Shown: positions 56,235 through 64,000 of the stretch, piece by piece
How positions within the stretch are numbered: position 1 is the first letter of the stretch
How the letters are laid out: every line of letters starts with the position of its first letter
Assembly: GCF_042850945.1 (NCBI RefSeq)
Contig: NZ_AP031496.1
Coordinates: 62,001-126,000, forward strand
Length of the DNA stretch: 64,000 nt
Direction: 5' to 3'
DNA from: Halioxenophilus aromaticivorans
Lineage (GTDB): Bacteria > Pseudomonadota > Gammaproteobacteria > Pseudomonadales > Cellvibrionaceae
Translations under genes and position numbers: made by a program
The notes under the pieces: generated by a model
The model's input: the letters and a program-made list of their open reading frames with translations, nothing else
Database searches by the model: none
What the model was told of the DNA's origin: nothing

Positions 56235-57103
56235 TATTGGCCACCTTTATTGCCCGGGGCCGGTTTTATGGGCGGGCGGGCTTGGCCAAAGCGGTTAAAG
56301 GTGAGCACTTTGGCCAGCCCTTGGCTGGGCTCTATGTGGCCATTGATGCCGGAGTTAAAGCCGGTATTGAAACCGGTATTGAAACCGGTATTGAAACCTA
56401 GGTCTTTATGGTTGGGTGCCCACAGGCTGGGTGTTGGCAGGGTACACACCTGGGGTTGGTATTGGCCCCGTTGCTTTAGCAATTGCACTTGCAAGCCCTG
56501 CTGGGTGAGCTGGCCACGCACGCGCAGGGGCGCGGGGGATTGCACCCGGCCGGGCCGGTCTTTGCGCAGGCACAGGCATAGGCCGTGGCTGTTGCTGGCG
56601 GCCAGTTGCAGCTTGCGCAGCTCGGCGTAGCGCCAGTTAAAGTTGCCCTCCCAGGCCATTACTGCCAGGCAGCATTTGGCGTTGAGGGCATCCACCAGGG
56701 CGGCCAGCACGGCTTGCCGCTCTTGGCTTTGCACTACCCGCAGGGCGCGGTAGTTGATGCCTAGCTGGGCCAGGCCTGGGCCATAGGGCAGGGCCGGTGG
56801 GTTAAGCAATACCACTAGCCCTGCCTGTTGGCTAAGCCGGCCAATGGCGGGGCTAAACAGCTGCCATTCACCGTGGCCGTTATTGGCCTGGGAAACATCA
56901 ATCAGCTCACCCACCGGCCAACCGCCGCCCTGCAGACGTTGGTTGAGTGGCTGAAAGCCGCTGTCTATCACCTCGCCCTGGCCGGTGGCATGGCCCCGCC
57001 ACACATCTTTACGGCGCAGCAGTTGCTCCAGCACGGGGTTAAGTGCGCTGTTGCTGGCCGCCGTGGATGGCTGGGGGGCAGTGGTGCGAGTGTGATTAGT
57101 CAT
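56234..57103 (-). CDS. imuA: ImuA, translesion synthesis-associated RecA-like protein
   Basis: 289 residues from ATG 57103 (MTNHTRTTAPQ). A TTG at 57142 would add 13 residues but lies upstream of the LexA box and inside the promoter -35, so it is rejected. Core: RKDVWRGHATGQ, VIDSGFQPLNQRLQGGGWPV, GELIDVSQANNGHGEWQLFS, VVLLNPPALPYGPGLAQLGI, LRVVQSQERQAVLAAL. This is the ImuA/SulA-like RecA fold without an intact Walker A. Near the C-terminus a tandem GFNTGFNTGFNTGFNSG is encoded by 12-bp DNA repeats. Confidence 0.93.
   Translation of the reverse strand: MTNHTRTTAPQPSTAASNSALNPVLEQLLRRKDVWRGHATGQGEVIDSGFQPLNQRLQGGGWPVGELIDVSQANNGHGEWQLFSPAIGRLSQQAGLVVLLNPPALPYGPGLAQLGINYRALRVVQSQERQAVLAALVDALNAKCCLAVMAWEGNFNWRYAELRKLQLAASNSHGLCLCLRKDRPGRVQSPAPLRVRGQLTQQGLQVQLLKQRGQYQPQVCTLPTPSLWAPNHKDLGFNTGFNTGFNTGFNSGINGHIEPSQGLAKVLTFNRFGQARPPIKPAPGNKGGQ
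56351..56398. repeat. 12-bp tandem repeat inside imuA
   Basis: Three perfect units GGTATTGAAACC at 56363, 56375 and 56387 plus one degenerate unit (56351-56362). The period of 12 keeps the frame, so copy-number change would add or remove G-F-N-T blocks. Confidence 0.9.
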
Positions 57104-57138
57104 ACTGTATTTATATACAGTATCCTTGGGGGCGTCAA
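57104..57138 (-). promoter_or_regulatory. SOS promoter of imuA with LexA box; probably leaderless
   Basis: LexA box CTGTATATAAATACAG (57105-57120) matches CTGT-N8-ACAG perfectly. On the minus strand TTGACG (57133-57138), 17 bp, TATAAA (57110-57115), then TACAGT and the ATG. The distance from -10 to ATG (6 nt) puts +1 at or next to the A of ATG. The operator covers the -10. Confidence 0.88.
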
Positions 57139-57254
57139 GCAACGGGGCTAGATCAAATGCGCATAATCCTCGGTGGGCTTTACGGCCAAAATGGCACCTG
57201 CGCCAAGGTTTTGGCCGGTGGCTTCGTCTAAACTAGTGCCAGTGAACTTATACC

Positions 57255-57564
57255 CTAGGGCCTGTTGACACTAATCGGAGCCTCTGTTGAGTCAGGAAAT
57301 AGCCCAATCTAGGCGCGAGCTGCGAAGTTTGGTGGGCCCAAATAAGCGGCGAGCAACAACGAGTGGGCTATTTCCTGGCTCAACCCGTAGGGCTGGGGCT
57401 GGGCGCCCCCGACCCGCTTCCCGCTCAACGTTGTTGCCAATCGTTCATGTAGGCCCACTACAATTCACTCATGGCGCCTAGTTGAACGGGAAGATGCTCG
57501 GGGCGCGTAGCTCGGGGCGCGTAGCCTCCAGCAGTGGTACCAAATTAGTGTCAACAGGCCCTAG
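57255..57564. mobile_element. MITE with perfect 21-bp terminal inverted repeats
   Basis: Termini 57255-57275 and 57544-57564 are perfect inverted repeats (ctagggcctgttgacact...). The outermost CTAG is palindromic and may include the target duplication (TA or CTAG). A second, nested inverted repeat of 21 nt, one mismatch, pairs 57286-57306 (gttgagtcaggaaatag...) with 57363-57383. A 14-bp tandem duplication GCTCGGGGCGCGTA sits at 57496-57523. No transposase gene. Confidence 0.88.
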
Positions 57565-57708
57565 CTTTATTGCCTTAGCTTCATCGCCCTTTAGGGGCTA
57601 ATGAATAGATAATAGGGTTAACGAATAGATAGGCGCCCCGGTAGCAGGCCTTGTATAGCCGCTATGTAAAGCCAACCGGTAGGCGCCAATACAACACGGA
57701 GCAGCAAC

Positions 57709-58515
57709 ATGAACAGAGCAACCAAACCTTTTGCCAAACGCCACTTGTGGGTAGCCGCGATGATGGCGGTAGTGCCCGCCTGGGCTGTGGCGCAAACCGA
57801 ACTCAAAGGCTCGCCGGAGGAGCTGCGTAACTTTTTACACCCCACGGAAAACATCGTTACCTTAACCGCCGAGGCTGAAGAAGTGGCCTACTCAGACCAA
57901 GCCATTGTTAGCCTGGTGGTAAAAACCGAAGACGACGAGCTGGCCGTGGCCATAGAAAAAAACAGCCAGCTGCGCAGCCAAATTCATACCGCGCTGTTAG
58001 ATGCCGCCATTGAAAACAAACACATTAATAATTCTAAGTTTTCCAGCTCGCCGCAATACGGTTGGTTTGGTAAACAACCAGACAGCTACGAGGTGGTTAA
58101 CCGCGTGGCCATTACCTTAAGCCAAGAGGAGCAGTTAAAAACCGTGGCCTCTCTGGTGGATAAATTCCCCGAGGTAAGCCTGGCCAGTACCGAATTTAGC
58201 CACACCAAAAAAGACGATTCCCTGGCCAAGGTAAAAGAGCAGGCATTGAGCAAAATTATGATGCAAAAAATGCTCTATGAAGACAGCCTAAACGTTACCC
58301 TGGTGCCGGTGAATTTTCGCGATCAACGTGTTCACTATGCCGCCACTCGGGGCGCCATTGCCTTGGAAGAAGCCGTGGTAAGTTCTGTGATGAGTAAGGC
58401 TGCCACGCGTGAGGCCGATGGCTACGCGGGCAGTGCACCTGCCGCCACCAGTTTTGATGAAACCAAATACACCGCCAATATTGCGGTAGACTTTAAAGTA
58501 CAACCCAAGCAGTAA
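57709..58515 (+). CDS. SIMPL-domain (DUF541) exported protein
   Basis: 268 residues. Signal peptide HLWVAAMMAVVPAWAVA, cleavage before QTELKG. The SIMPL/DUF541 pattern is present: ENIVTLTAEAEEVAYSDQAI, VVKTEDDELAVAIEKNSQLR, a YGWFGKQPDSYEVVNRVAIT block and a repeated 'A-L-S-K' helix (VKEQALSKIMMQKMLYEDSL). Periplasmic; in E. coli the family member YggE is linked to oxidative stress. Lies 145 bp after the MITE. Followed by the convergent decarboxylase terminator. Confidence 0.85.
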   Translation: MNRATKPFAKRHLWVAAMMAVVPAWAVAQTELKGSPEELRNFLHPTENIVTLTAEAEEVAYSDQAIVSLVVKTEDDELAVAIEKNSQLRSQIHTALLDAAIENKHINNSKFSSSPQYGWFGKQPDSYEVVNRVAITLSQEEQLKTVASLVDKFPEVSLASTEFSHTKKDDSLAKVKEQALSKIMMQKMLYEDSLNVTLVPVNFRDQRVHYAATRGAIALEEAVVSSVMSKAATREADGYAGSAPAATSFDETKYTANIAVDFKVQPKQ

Positions 58516-58546
58516 ACCCGAAGCTAAATCCAAGGAAGCAAAAGTC

Positions 58547-58596
58547 AAAAAAAAGCCAGCGGCCCAATTTAAACACGTTTAAAAAGGGCAGCTGGC
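58547..58596 (-). terminator. Rho-independent terminator of the decarboxylase gene
   Basis: On the minus strand GCCAGC-x-GCCC pairs with GGGC-x-GCTGGC, with an inner TTTAAA...TTTAAA pairing, followed by eight T residues (58547-58554 on +). Confidence 0.85.
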
Positions 58597-58640
58597 AAAA
58601 CGCTTTTAGCGCCTACCAAAAGCGCACTGCTATTTTGGTT

Positions 58641-59840
58641 TTAGGCAATACTACTAACGCTGTCTGTATTGCTGGCCCCAAAAACCACAATTTTGGCCTT
58701 GGGGAAGAAGTTAAATTCGGTGGCGGTGGCCGAGGTGTAGGCTCCCATCACTTGGCTAACAATTAAGTCGCCGTTATTCAGCACGGGCAGTGCAATGTCT
58801 TCCGAGATCACATCAATGCTGTCGCAGGTTGGGCCTGCCAACACACAGCTTTGTACCTCACCGGTGCTAAACGGAGCACTGATTGGGTAGTGGCCGTGGT
58901 CAAAGGCAATACCACTAAACGAGCCGTATAAGCCGTCATCCAGGTAGTACCAGGTTTTGCCATCGCGCTGGGCTTGGCCCATTACCGAGGCTGCACCTGT
59001 CATGGCCTTGGCCACAATAAAACGGCCGGGCTCGGCAATCACGTGTACGGTTTCTGGCAGTTCATCCAGCGCCGCACGAATGGGTGCGCAAAACACATCA
59101 ATGTTGGGCACCTCTTCGCAATAGCTCACCGGGAAACCACCACCAATATCCAAGGTAGAAATTGCCGGCAAACCTAAGGCTGCGGTGGAGCGAATAATGT
59201 CGTTACAGGCGCGGATGGCGGCCACGTATTTGTCTGCCGTTAGGGTTTGCGAACCCACATGGAAAGACAAACCTTTAACGTGAATGCCCCAATCCTTGGC
59301 CAGCTGCATCATTTCGATGGCTTGCTGTGGCGAGCAACCAAACTTTTTCGACAAATCCGATTTGGCTTGTGGGTTGCGGAAACTCAAGCGAATTAAGACA
59401 TCGGCCTCGTCTTTGAAGGCGATGAATTTTTCCAGCTCGTTGGGGTTATCCACCACAAACACACTGCAGCCATAATCCAGCGCGTAGCGAATGTCGCTGG
59501 GGCGCTTAATGGGGTGGGTGTGTATGCAACGCTCCGGTGCCACATTGGCGGCACGCACTAAATCCACTTCACCGCTGGTGGCCAAATCGAAACTGGCACC
59601 TTCGTAGGCCAAGGTAGCTACCACCGCTGGGTGCGGTAATGGCTTAAGCGCGTAGTGCAAGGTTACATAGGGCAATGCCGCTTGCAGGGCGCGGTATTGT
59701 TCACGCACGGAGTCGCAATCCAACACCAATAACGGTGAGCCGTGTTGGGCCACCAGAGCAGGTAATTGGGCAATAGAAAACGATGGGGCGATGTCCGCTT
59801 GGGTGCGGAACGATTCAGTTGCAGGCACAGAGCGCAACAT
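58641..59840 (-). CDS. Fold-type III PLP decarboxylase (ornithine/lysine decarboxylase)
   Basis: 399 residues. PLP lysine in YALKPLPHP (eukaryotic-type ODC signature Y-A-x-K), substrate and phosphate regions FDLATSGEVDLV, HTHPIKRPSDI, LSFHVGSQT, IDIGGGFP in variant form (LDIGGGFPVSY), EPGRFIVAKA, and catalytic Cys-Asp in AGPTCDSID. It converts ornithine and/or lysine to putrescine or cadaverine. The length and the CDSID motif fit the short ODC/LDC group, distinct from arginine and diaminopimelate decarboxylases. Followed by a strong terminator. The 253 bp upstream holds no gene. Confidence 0.93.
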   Translation of the reverse strand: MLRSVPATESFRTQADIAPSFSIAQLPALVAQHGSPLLVLDCDSVREQYRALQAALPYVTLHYALKPLPHPAVVATLAYEGASFDLATSGEVDLVRAANVAPERCIHTHPIKRPSDIRYALDYGCSVFVVDNPNELEKFIAFKDEADVLIRLSFRNPQAKSDLSKKFGCSPQQAIEMMQLAKDWGIHVKGLSFHVGSQTLTADKYVAAIRACNDIIRSTAALGLPAISTLDIGGGFPVSYCEEVPNIDVFCAPIRAALDELPETVHVIAEPGRFIVAKAMTGAASVMGQAQRDGKTWYYLDDGLYGSFSGIAFDHGHYPISAPFSTGEVQSCVLAGPTCDSIDVISEDIALPVLNNGDLIVSQVMGAYTSATATEFNFFPKAKIVVFGASNTDSVSSIA

Positions 59841-60093
59841 AGCAGCAATCCTTTTTGTAATCAGCAGTTGATGAGCGAACTAACCTAGCGGGCTAGCTCA
59901 AGGCAAAGTCAATGTGTGTTTACTAACACAGCACACTAAATTTGCTCTTGGATAGTTGCTCTGCTGCCTGGCCGAGCGCTTGCCTGTGTAAGGGGCTCGA
60001 TGTACTTGGATTGGCTATCATCAAGAAGCGCGCGAATAATAAGGTAAACGCGCGGGGGCGCAACATTTTTTTAATAAATTGTTAAAAATTTTA

Positions 60094-60846
60094 TTAGCAG
60101 GTTACCACCGCCCGGCCAGTCATTAGGGCGTAGGCCCAATCCGGGCGGTTGCGGCTGCGGGCCAGCTTGGCGGCCTCTAGGTGGGGGTAGGGTACTTGCT
60201 GTTGGCTCACTTGCCAGCCGTGTTGGGTTTTATCCAACAGGCAGTAGCGAGCGTGAGGGCTAAAGGTTTCCATGGCGTGGGGGTGGGGCAGATCATCTCG
60301 GTAGGCCGGTAAACCTACGCTGCCTGGGTTTACCACCAGTTGGTTGCTCTCCAACCAAATGGCCCGGGGCAGATGGCTGTGGCCGCACACAATCACCGGC
60401 TGGGTGGTGCCGGCCAGGTGTTGCTGGATGTTGGCGTCGCTGCGCGGATAGGGCAGGCCGGTGCTTACGTCCTCGGTTAAATACAAGCAATTATTGCCCG
60501 GTGCGCCGTGGCAGACGTAGACTTCCTCTAGTGTGATTTCATCGGGCAGCTCGGCCAGCCATTGCACGGCGCGGCTGGGCAGTTGCTCTAACACCCAGGC
60601 TAGGGTGGGGTTGGGTTGCGCGCTGCTTTGGCGGGCGGCGATAATAATGTCATCGTCTTGGTTGCCTTTAATGGTCAGGCAATTATTGGCCTCTAGGTAT
60701 TCAAAAGTTTCCCTGGGTGAGATTGGCCCGTAGAGAATGTCACCAAGGTTAATAACAAGGTCGCAGCCCTGGTTATTAATGGCGTTTAACACTGCCTCTA
60801 GGGCAAAAACGTTGGCGTGAATGTCAGAAATTAAAGCAATACGCAT
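60094..60846 (-). CDS. YfcE/PhoX-like metallophosphoesterase
   Basis: 250 residues from ATG 60846 (MRIALISDIHANVFALEAVL); the longer frame from 60885 would overlap the divergent gene's leader. Motifs: SDIHAN, INLGDILYGP, IKGNQDD (Q in place of H, as in many YfcE-type proteins), VCHGAPGN, CGHSHLP and VNPGSVG. Cytoplasmic two-metal phosphodiesterase of unknown substrate. Divergent from the coiled-coil membrane protein with a gap of 94 bp. Confidence 0.92.
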   Translation of the reverse strand: MRIALISDIHANVFALEAVLNAINNQGCDLVINLGDILYGPISPRETFEYLEANNCLTIKGNQDDDIIIAARQSSAQPNPTLAWVLEQLPSRAVQWLAELPDEITLEEVYVCHGAPGNNCLYLTEDVSTGLPYPRSDANIQQHLAGTTQPVIVCGHSHLPRAIWLESNQLVVNPGSVGLPAYRDDLPHPHAMETFSPHARYCLLDKTQHGWQVSQQQVPYPHLEAAKLARSRNRPDWAYALMTGRAVVTC

Positions 60847-60940
60847 AACGGCGCTCAGAAAAATAATAGAATTTTCTAAAAGCATAACACGATTTACCGG
60901 TCAGTTTTTAACACTCACACAGTTTAAAAAGGCGAAAGCT

Positions 60941-61567
60941 ATGGAATTGTCGCGATTGGTATTGGAGTATATAAAGGTATTAATGTGGCCTGTGGTATTG
61001 GCTGCGGTGTTGTTAATGTACAGCGAAGAGGTGCTAAAAATCATCAGCACCCGTGAGGTTGACGCCTTTGGTTTAAAAATTGGCGGTAATTTGGAAAACC
61101 TAGCCGAAACCTACGAATCGGAAATTGCCGCTTTAAAAGATCAAATTGCTCAATTGCAAAGTGACGATAGCGGTGAAAAAACCCAACTGCTTACCAAGCT
61201 GAGCAATATCAGCAGTAATGTGCGGCAGGATTTAACGGCCCTGCGCACCCAGGTGGAGGCGCCGGCGGAGCAAACTACGGTCAATAAACAAGAGGCCATG
61301 GTGGCCGAAGAAGCCGGTTTTAACGCGTTAAAAAATAAAGACATTAAAACCGCTATTGAGCAGTTCTCTTTGGCGGAAGAAAAATGGCCGGCTTACCACA
61401 ACGTGGCAGAAATTAACGCACTGTTAAAACGCTACCAATCTAACCTCACCGGGCCGGCGCAGTGGCAAAGCTTATACCAAACCTTATTAACCGATTATTC
61501 CTGGGGCATGCCCCAGGCGGTGCGCAGTGATTTATTGCGGGTAACCCCGGCGTTGCGAGGTGGGTAA
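60941..61567 (+). CDS. Membrane-anchored coiled-coil protein of unknown function
   Basis: 208 residues from ATG 60941; the longer frame from 60821 would overlap the divergent gene and shows no ribosome site. N-terminal helix LMWPVVLAAVLLMYSEEVLK, then a coiled coil (ETYESEIAALKDQIAQLQSD), a hinge, then a TPR-like helical region (AGFNALKNKDIKTAIEQFSL) and NVAEINALLKRYQSNLTGPA. AAAGGCGAAAGCT precedes the ATG. No family recognised. Stands alone. Confidence 0.72.
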   Translation: MELSRLVLEYIKVLMWPVVLAAVLLMYSEEVLKIISTREVDAFGLKIGGNLENLAETYESEIAALKDQIAQLQSDDSGEKTQLLTKLSNISSNVRQDLTALRTQVEAPAEQTTVNKQEAMVAEEAGFNALKNKDIKTAIEQFSLAEEKWPAYHNVAEINALLKRYQSNLTGPAQWQSLYQTLLTDYSWGMPQAVRSDLLRVTPALRGG

Positions 61568-61638
61568 TGAAAGAAGGTTCTAAGCGGGATAGCCCCGTGT
61601 AGTGAGACTCAAGTAAAGCCAAAACCAAAGTAAAGGCG

Positions 61639-62655
61639 CTAGTGGCCTTCGTCTAGCTTCATATCCATGGTATAAGTAGAGGTTAAGTTGCGGCCACCTC
61701 GTTTGGAGGAATAGAGCGCGGCATCGGCGCATTGTAACCAGTGGGTGTGGCTTTTCATCTCCTTGGACATCTCGGCAATGCCTAGGCTGATGGTAAAGTT
61801 AATTTTGTGGCCGTCGGCTTCTACCACTAAGGCTTCCACTCGCTTGCGCAGGCGCTCGGCAAAAAAGCGGGTGCTGGCGGCGTCGGCGCCAATTAATATC
61901 ACGCCAAACTCTTCACCACCGTAGCGGCCAGCGATGTCGGTTTCGCGTTTGGTTTCTAGTACGGTTTTCGCCACGGCCTTAATGACTAAGTCGCCTGGGT
62001 GGTGGCCGTAGGTGTCGTTGACCTTTTTAAAGTGGTCGATATCAAACATCACCAGGGATACAGGGTCGTGCCGGCGGTTGTAGCGCATGTATTCGTTGGT
62101 GAGTTGGTTTTCCCAATGTGCCCGGTTAAATAACTGGGTCATTTGATCGGTGATGCTCAGCGCTTCGAGGGCGGTGTTGGCATCCTTTAACGCCAGCCGG
62201 TTAACGGCGATGTCGGTTACATCGTAAATGACGATGGCCACATGGGAGGTTTCGTCGTCGGTGGATTTTAGTGGCAGCAGCGTGGTGTACTGGTACATAA
62301 AATCCGCCATGCTGGTGATGGGGCGGTAGTTTTTAAATTTAAACACGTAGGGCCGCTCTTCCCACAGGGTGTAGGAGCGGTTGCCCAGCAAAAATACCGA
62401 ATCAATTTTGTGCTGAAACCATTCGCGCTGGATATCGGGGAAAATCTCAAATAAATTACTGCGGCTAGCCTCTTCTGGGCTAATGCCGCTGTGGTTTTCC
62501 ATAAAGCTATTCCACACGCGCACATTGTATTCGCGATCCACCACCACCAAACCCACGTCGATGGTTTGCAGGATGTGCATCATCCAATGCCATTCGCCTA
62601 AATCCAGAGTATTTGTGCCGTTCATGCAGTGCTTATCCTTAGTGTGTTCGCTCAA
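61639..62655 (-). CDS. PAS-GGDEF diguanylate cyclase
   Basis: 338 residues. N-terminal PAS domain (LQTIDVGLVVVDREYNVRVW, SGISPEEASRSNLFEIFPDI), a linker helix, then GGDEF: SITDQMTQLFNRAHWEN, DIDHFKKVNDTYGHHPGDLV, GRYGGEEFGVILIG. RETD five residues before GGEEF keeps the I-site. No membrane helix, so cytosolic. It overlaps the response regulator gene by 4 bp (ATGA), indicating that the regulator and the cyclase work in one pathway. Confidence 0.95.
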   Translation of the reverse strand: MSEHTKDKHCMNGTNTLDLGEWHWMMHILQTIDVGLVVVDREYNVRVWNSFMENHSGISPEEASRSNLFEIFPDIQREWFQHKIDSVFLLGNRSYTLWEERPYVFKFKNYRPITSMADFMYQYTTLLPLKSTDDETSHVAIVIYDVTDIAVNRLALKDANTALEALSITDQMTQLFNRAHWENQLTNEYMRYNRRHDPVSLVMFDIDHFKKVNDTYGHHPGDLVIKAVAKTVLETKRETDIAGRYGGEEFGVILIGADAASTRFFAERLRKRVEALVVEADGHKINFTISLGIAEMSKEMKSHTHWLQCADAALYSSKRGGRNLTSTYTMDMKLDEGH

Positions 62656-63692
62656 AACTCATCGAGATCATAGAAGAAGGCCAACCGAGAGTTGATTGAG
62701 GCGATGGAGTCGTGCGTAAACAGCAGCAGTACATCGCACACAAGGTCGTAGTTTTCGATGGAATAGTTTACTTCGATGGTAAGGGTTTCTTCCCACTTAT
62801 TGGTGTTGGCGCTGATGATACTGCTGATATTGGTGTGGTGGCCCAACACGGTGGGGTAGCCCTGGCTGAAATTTAAATCCAGTTGTTTGCCGAGGCCGTT
62901 GAGGATGGCACCTAGTAAAATGCCGGATAAATCCGCAAGTACCTCGGCTTGCTGGGCGGAGCGATCTTCGCGGTTAAGGCGCAGCAACTCTGCCATGCCG
63001 GCAAAAGAGGTATCGCTGAATAGCAGCAGCGCTTCGCCGGCGATGCCTTTACCAATAAACCCCTGGCACACCGCGGATACGCTTTCGTCGTTGGCAAAGG
63101 CCAGCGCCATTAATAATTCGCTGGGCTCCAACATAGCCACCTTGGGGATGGGCAGTTGGATAAATTCGCCGGTGAGCCTTGCCAACAGATCACCGGCGTG
63201 GCCTATGGCAACGTTGGTGATTTCTCGGTAGCAATCTATAAAGCTAATTTCACCCTGGTCATTGGTGGCTTCAATGCGTTCGATGCCGGCGGTTTCACGC
63301 GCCTCGGCCAGGCTCACCTCGCTTTTATAGGCACCTTGCTGGGAAAGGGTTTTGGCAATGGTGTCGGCGGAGGCGGGCTTCTCAATGAAGTCGATGGCAC
63401 CCAGCGACAAAACCCGGCGGCGCGCTTCTTCTTGCACATCGCCGGATACCACAAATACGGAGGCCTTGAGGTTTAGGCGGCGGATCTCTTCCAGGGTTTC
63501 GTAACCATCCATCACCGGCATGGTGAGGTCGAGGAATATAACCTCGCCCAAACCCTGCTGTAGCGCGGCGATCGCTTCCTGGCCGTTACCCGCATAGGTA
63601 ATCACCACCGGCCAATCAGGCGGTAGTGAGCGGGCTAGCTGCTTACGCGCCATGCCGGAGTCGTCGCAAATGATGACGTTAGTTGCTGCCAT
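62652..63692 (-). CDS. Response regulator fused to a CheC/CheX-like domain
   Basis: 346 residues. Receiver domain 1-125: acidic pair ICDDSG, phospho-acceptor Asp in VIFLDLTMPVMDG, Ser/Thr VVSGD, Lys in IEKPAS. A linker follows, then a CheC/FliY/CheX-type phosphatase-like domain (ELLMALAFANDESVSAVCQG ... EALLLFSDTSFAGMAELLRL ... EVLADLSGILLGAILNGLGK). The D/S-x-x-x-E-x-x-N catalytic pattern of CheC is partly visible as ADLSGILLGAILNG, where the usual E/N positions are changed, so phosphatase activity is uncertain. Translationally coupled to the PAS-GGDEF cyclase. Confidence 0.9.
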   Translation of the reverse strand: MAATNVIICDDSGMARKQLARSLPPDWPVVITYAGNGQEAIAALQQGLGEVIFLDLTMPVMDGYETLEEIRRLNLKASVFVVSGDVQEEARRRVLSLGAIDFIEKPASADTIAKTLSQQGAYKSEVSLAEARETAGIERIEATNDQGEISFIDCYREITNVAIGHAGDLLARLTGEFIQLPIPKVAMLEPSELLMALAFANDESVSAVCQGFIGKGIAGEALLLFSDTSFAGMAELLRLNREDRSAQQAEVLADLSGILLGAILNGLGKQLDLNFSQGYPTVLGHHTNISSIISANTNKWEETLTIEVNYSIENYDLVCDVLLLFTHDSIASINSRLAFFYDLDEF

Positions 63693-64000
63693 ATTCTCTT
63701 AGGTGGTCAATGATGGGCTGAGCCCGCTTTAGTCGTTATAGAAGTTGTTGCGTCACAGCCGCTATGCAAGCTGCAGGCATTTAAATCATTTTAAGTTGAA
63801 ATAAACAGGAACTACTTACCAAAGTTTAGACAAGGTTATTCTGTTTAACCAACGCAGCCTTACTAGGCTTATCGGCGGCAGCTTGGCAAACCTAAGCGGT
63901 TACGAATGTAAAAACAGATTTATGCTCGGATGCGAAATTGAGCGCAACTTCACGTAGGCTCGTGCGCCAACCTGGGCGGAAAACCTGGCCCTGCAGGCAT
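63693..64000. other. 308-bp right-hand end without a gene
   Basis: No ORF or RNA gene seen. The decamer ctgcaggcat occurs twice, at 63771-63780 and at the window edge 63991-64000. The upstream region of the response regulator gene should contain its promoter, not resolved by eye. Confidence 0.4.

Noticed and set aside
57287..57481. 64-aa ORF inside the MITE
   Set aside because: It consists of the nested inverted repeats of the element; no transposase-like motif.

Overview
The window comes from a gammaproteobacterial chromosome. The 16S and 23S rRNA genes are gammaproteobacterial. The left third has the same gene order as Pseudomonas (znuB-znuC / znuA - polA - engB - cytochrome c4 - dsbA - GGDEF protein). 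The protein sequences look like the Cellvibrionaceae and relatives (Cellvibrio, Teredinibacter, Saccharophagus type). That family-level placement is my inference from general resemblance, not from an alignment.

Layout. 1-1.7 kb: C-terminal half of an RND efflux pump cut by the window edge. 1.9-4.5 kb: divergent high-affinity zinc importer znuCB / znuA. 4.5-13.8 kb: polA, a YqjD/YqjE-type membrane operon, a GST-like protein, a structured small-RNA locus in the Spot 42/ErsA position, engB, cytochrome c4, dsbA and a large diguanylate cyclase. 14.2-19.9 kb: a complete rRNA operon (promoter, boxA leader, 16S, spacer without tRNA, 23S, 5S, terminator). 20.1-33.6 kb: a RelE/HigB-like toxin-antitoxin pair, a LysE-type exporter, an exported catalase-peroxidase, an ABC transporter whose permease is fused to an AttH/CrtC-like lipoprotein domain, two SDR dehydrogenases and a GH13 glucosidase.

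33.6-50.8 kb is an accessory region, visibly more A+T-rich and full of unfamiliar exported proteins. It holds (i) a subtilisin-like protease without a signal peptide, followed by a free-standing copy of its own propeptide-like domain; (ii) two diverged copies of a two-gene cassette (small secreted protein plus membrane-anchored coiled-coil protein), each with a GC hairpin between the two genes; (iii) a GNAT-like gene with two micro-genes; (iv) an exported trio of outer-membrane-like protein, lipase-like lipoprotein and metallophosphoesterase lipoprotein; (v) mobile-element debris: an intact IS200-like/REP-associated (RAYT-type) transposase, a decayed copy interrupted by two small REP-like elements with 4-bp target duplications, and an IS21 remnant.

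50.9-57.1 kb is the SOS mutagenesis operon imuA-imuB-dnaE2 on the minus strand, with a LexA box in an apparently leaderless promoter. A 310-bp MITE with perfect 21-bp terminal inverted repeats lies just upstream. 57.7-63.7 kb carries a SIMPL-domain protein, a fold-III ornithine/lysine decarboxylase, a YfcE-like phosphoesterase, a membrane-anchored coiled-coil protein, and a two-gene signalling operon (response regulator-CheC/CheX, then PAS-GGDEF).

Most likely undescribed biology: the duplicated secreted/coiled-coil cassettes, the protease with its detached propeptide, and the small-RNA locus between polA and engB.
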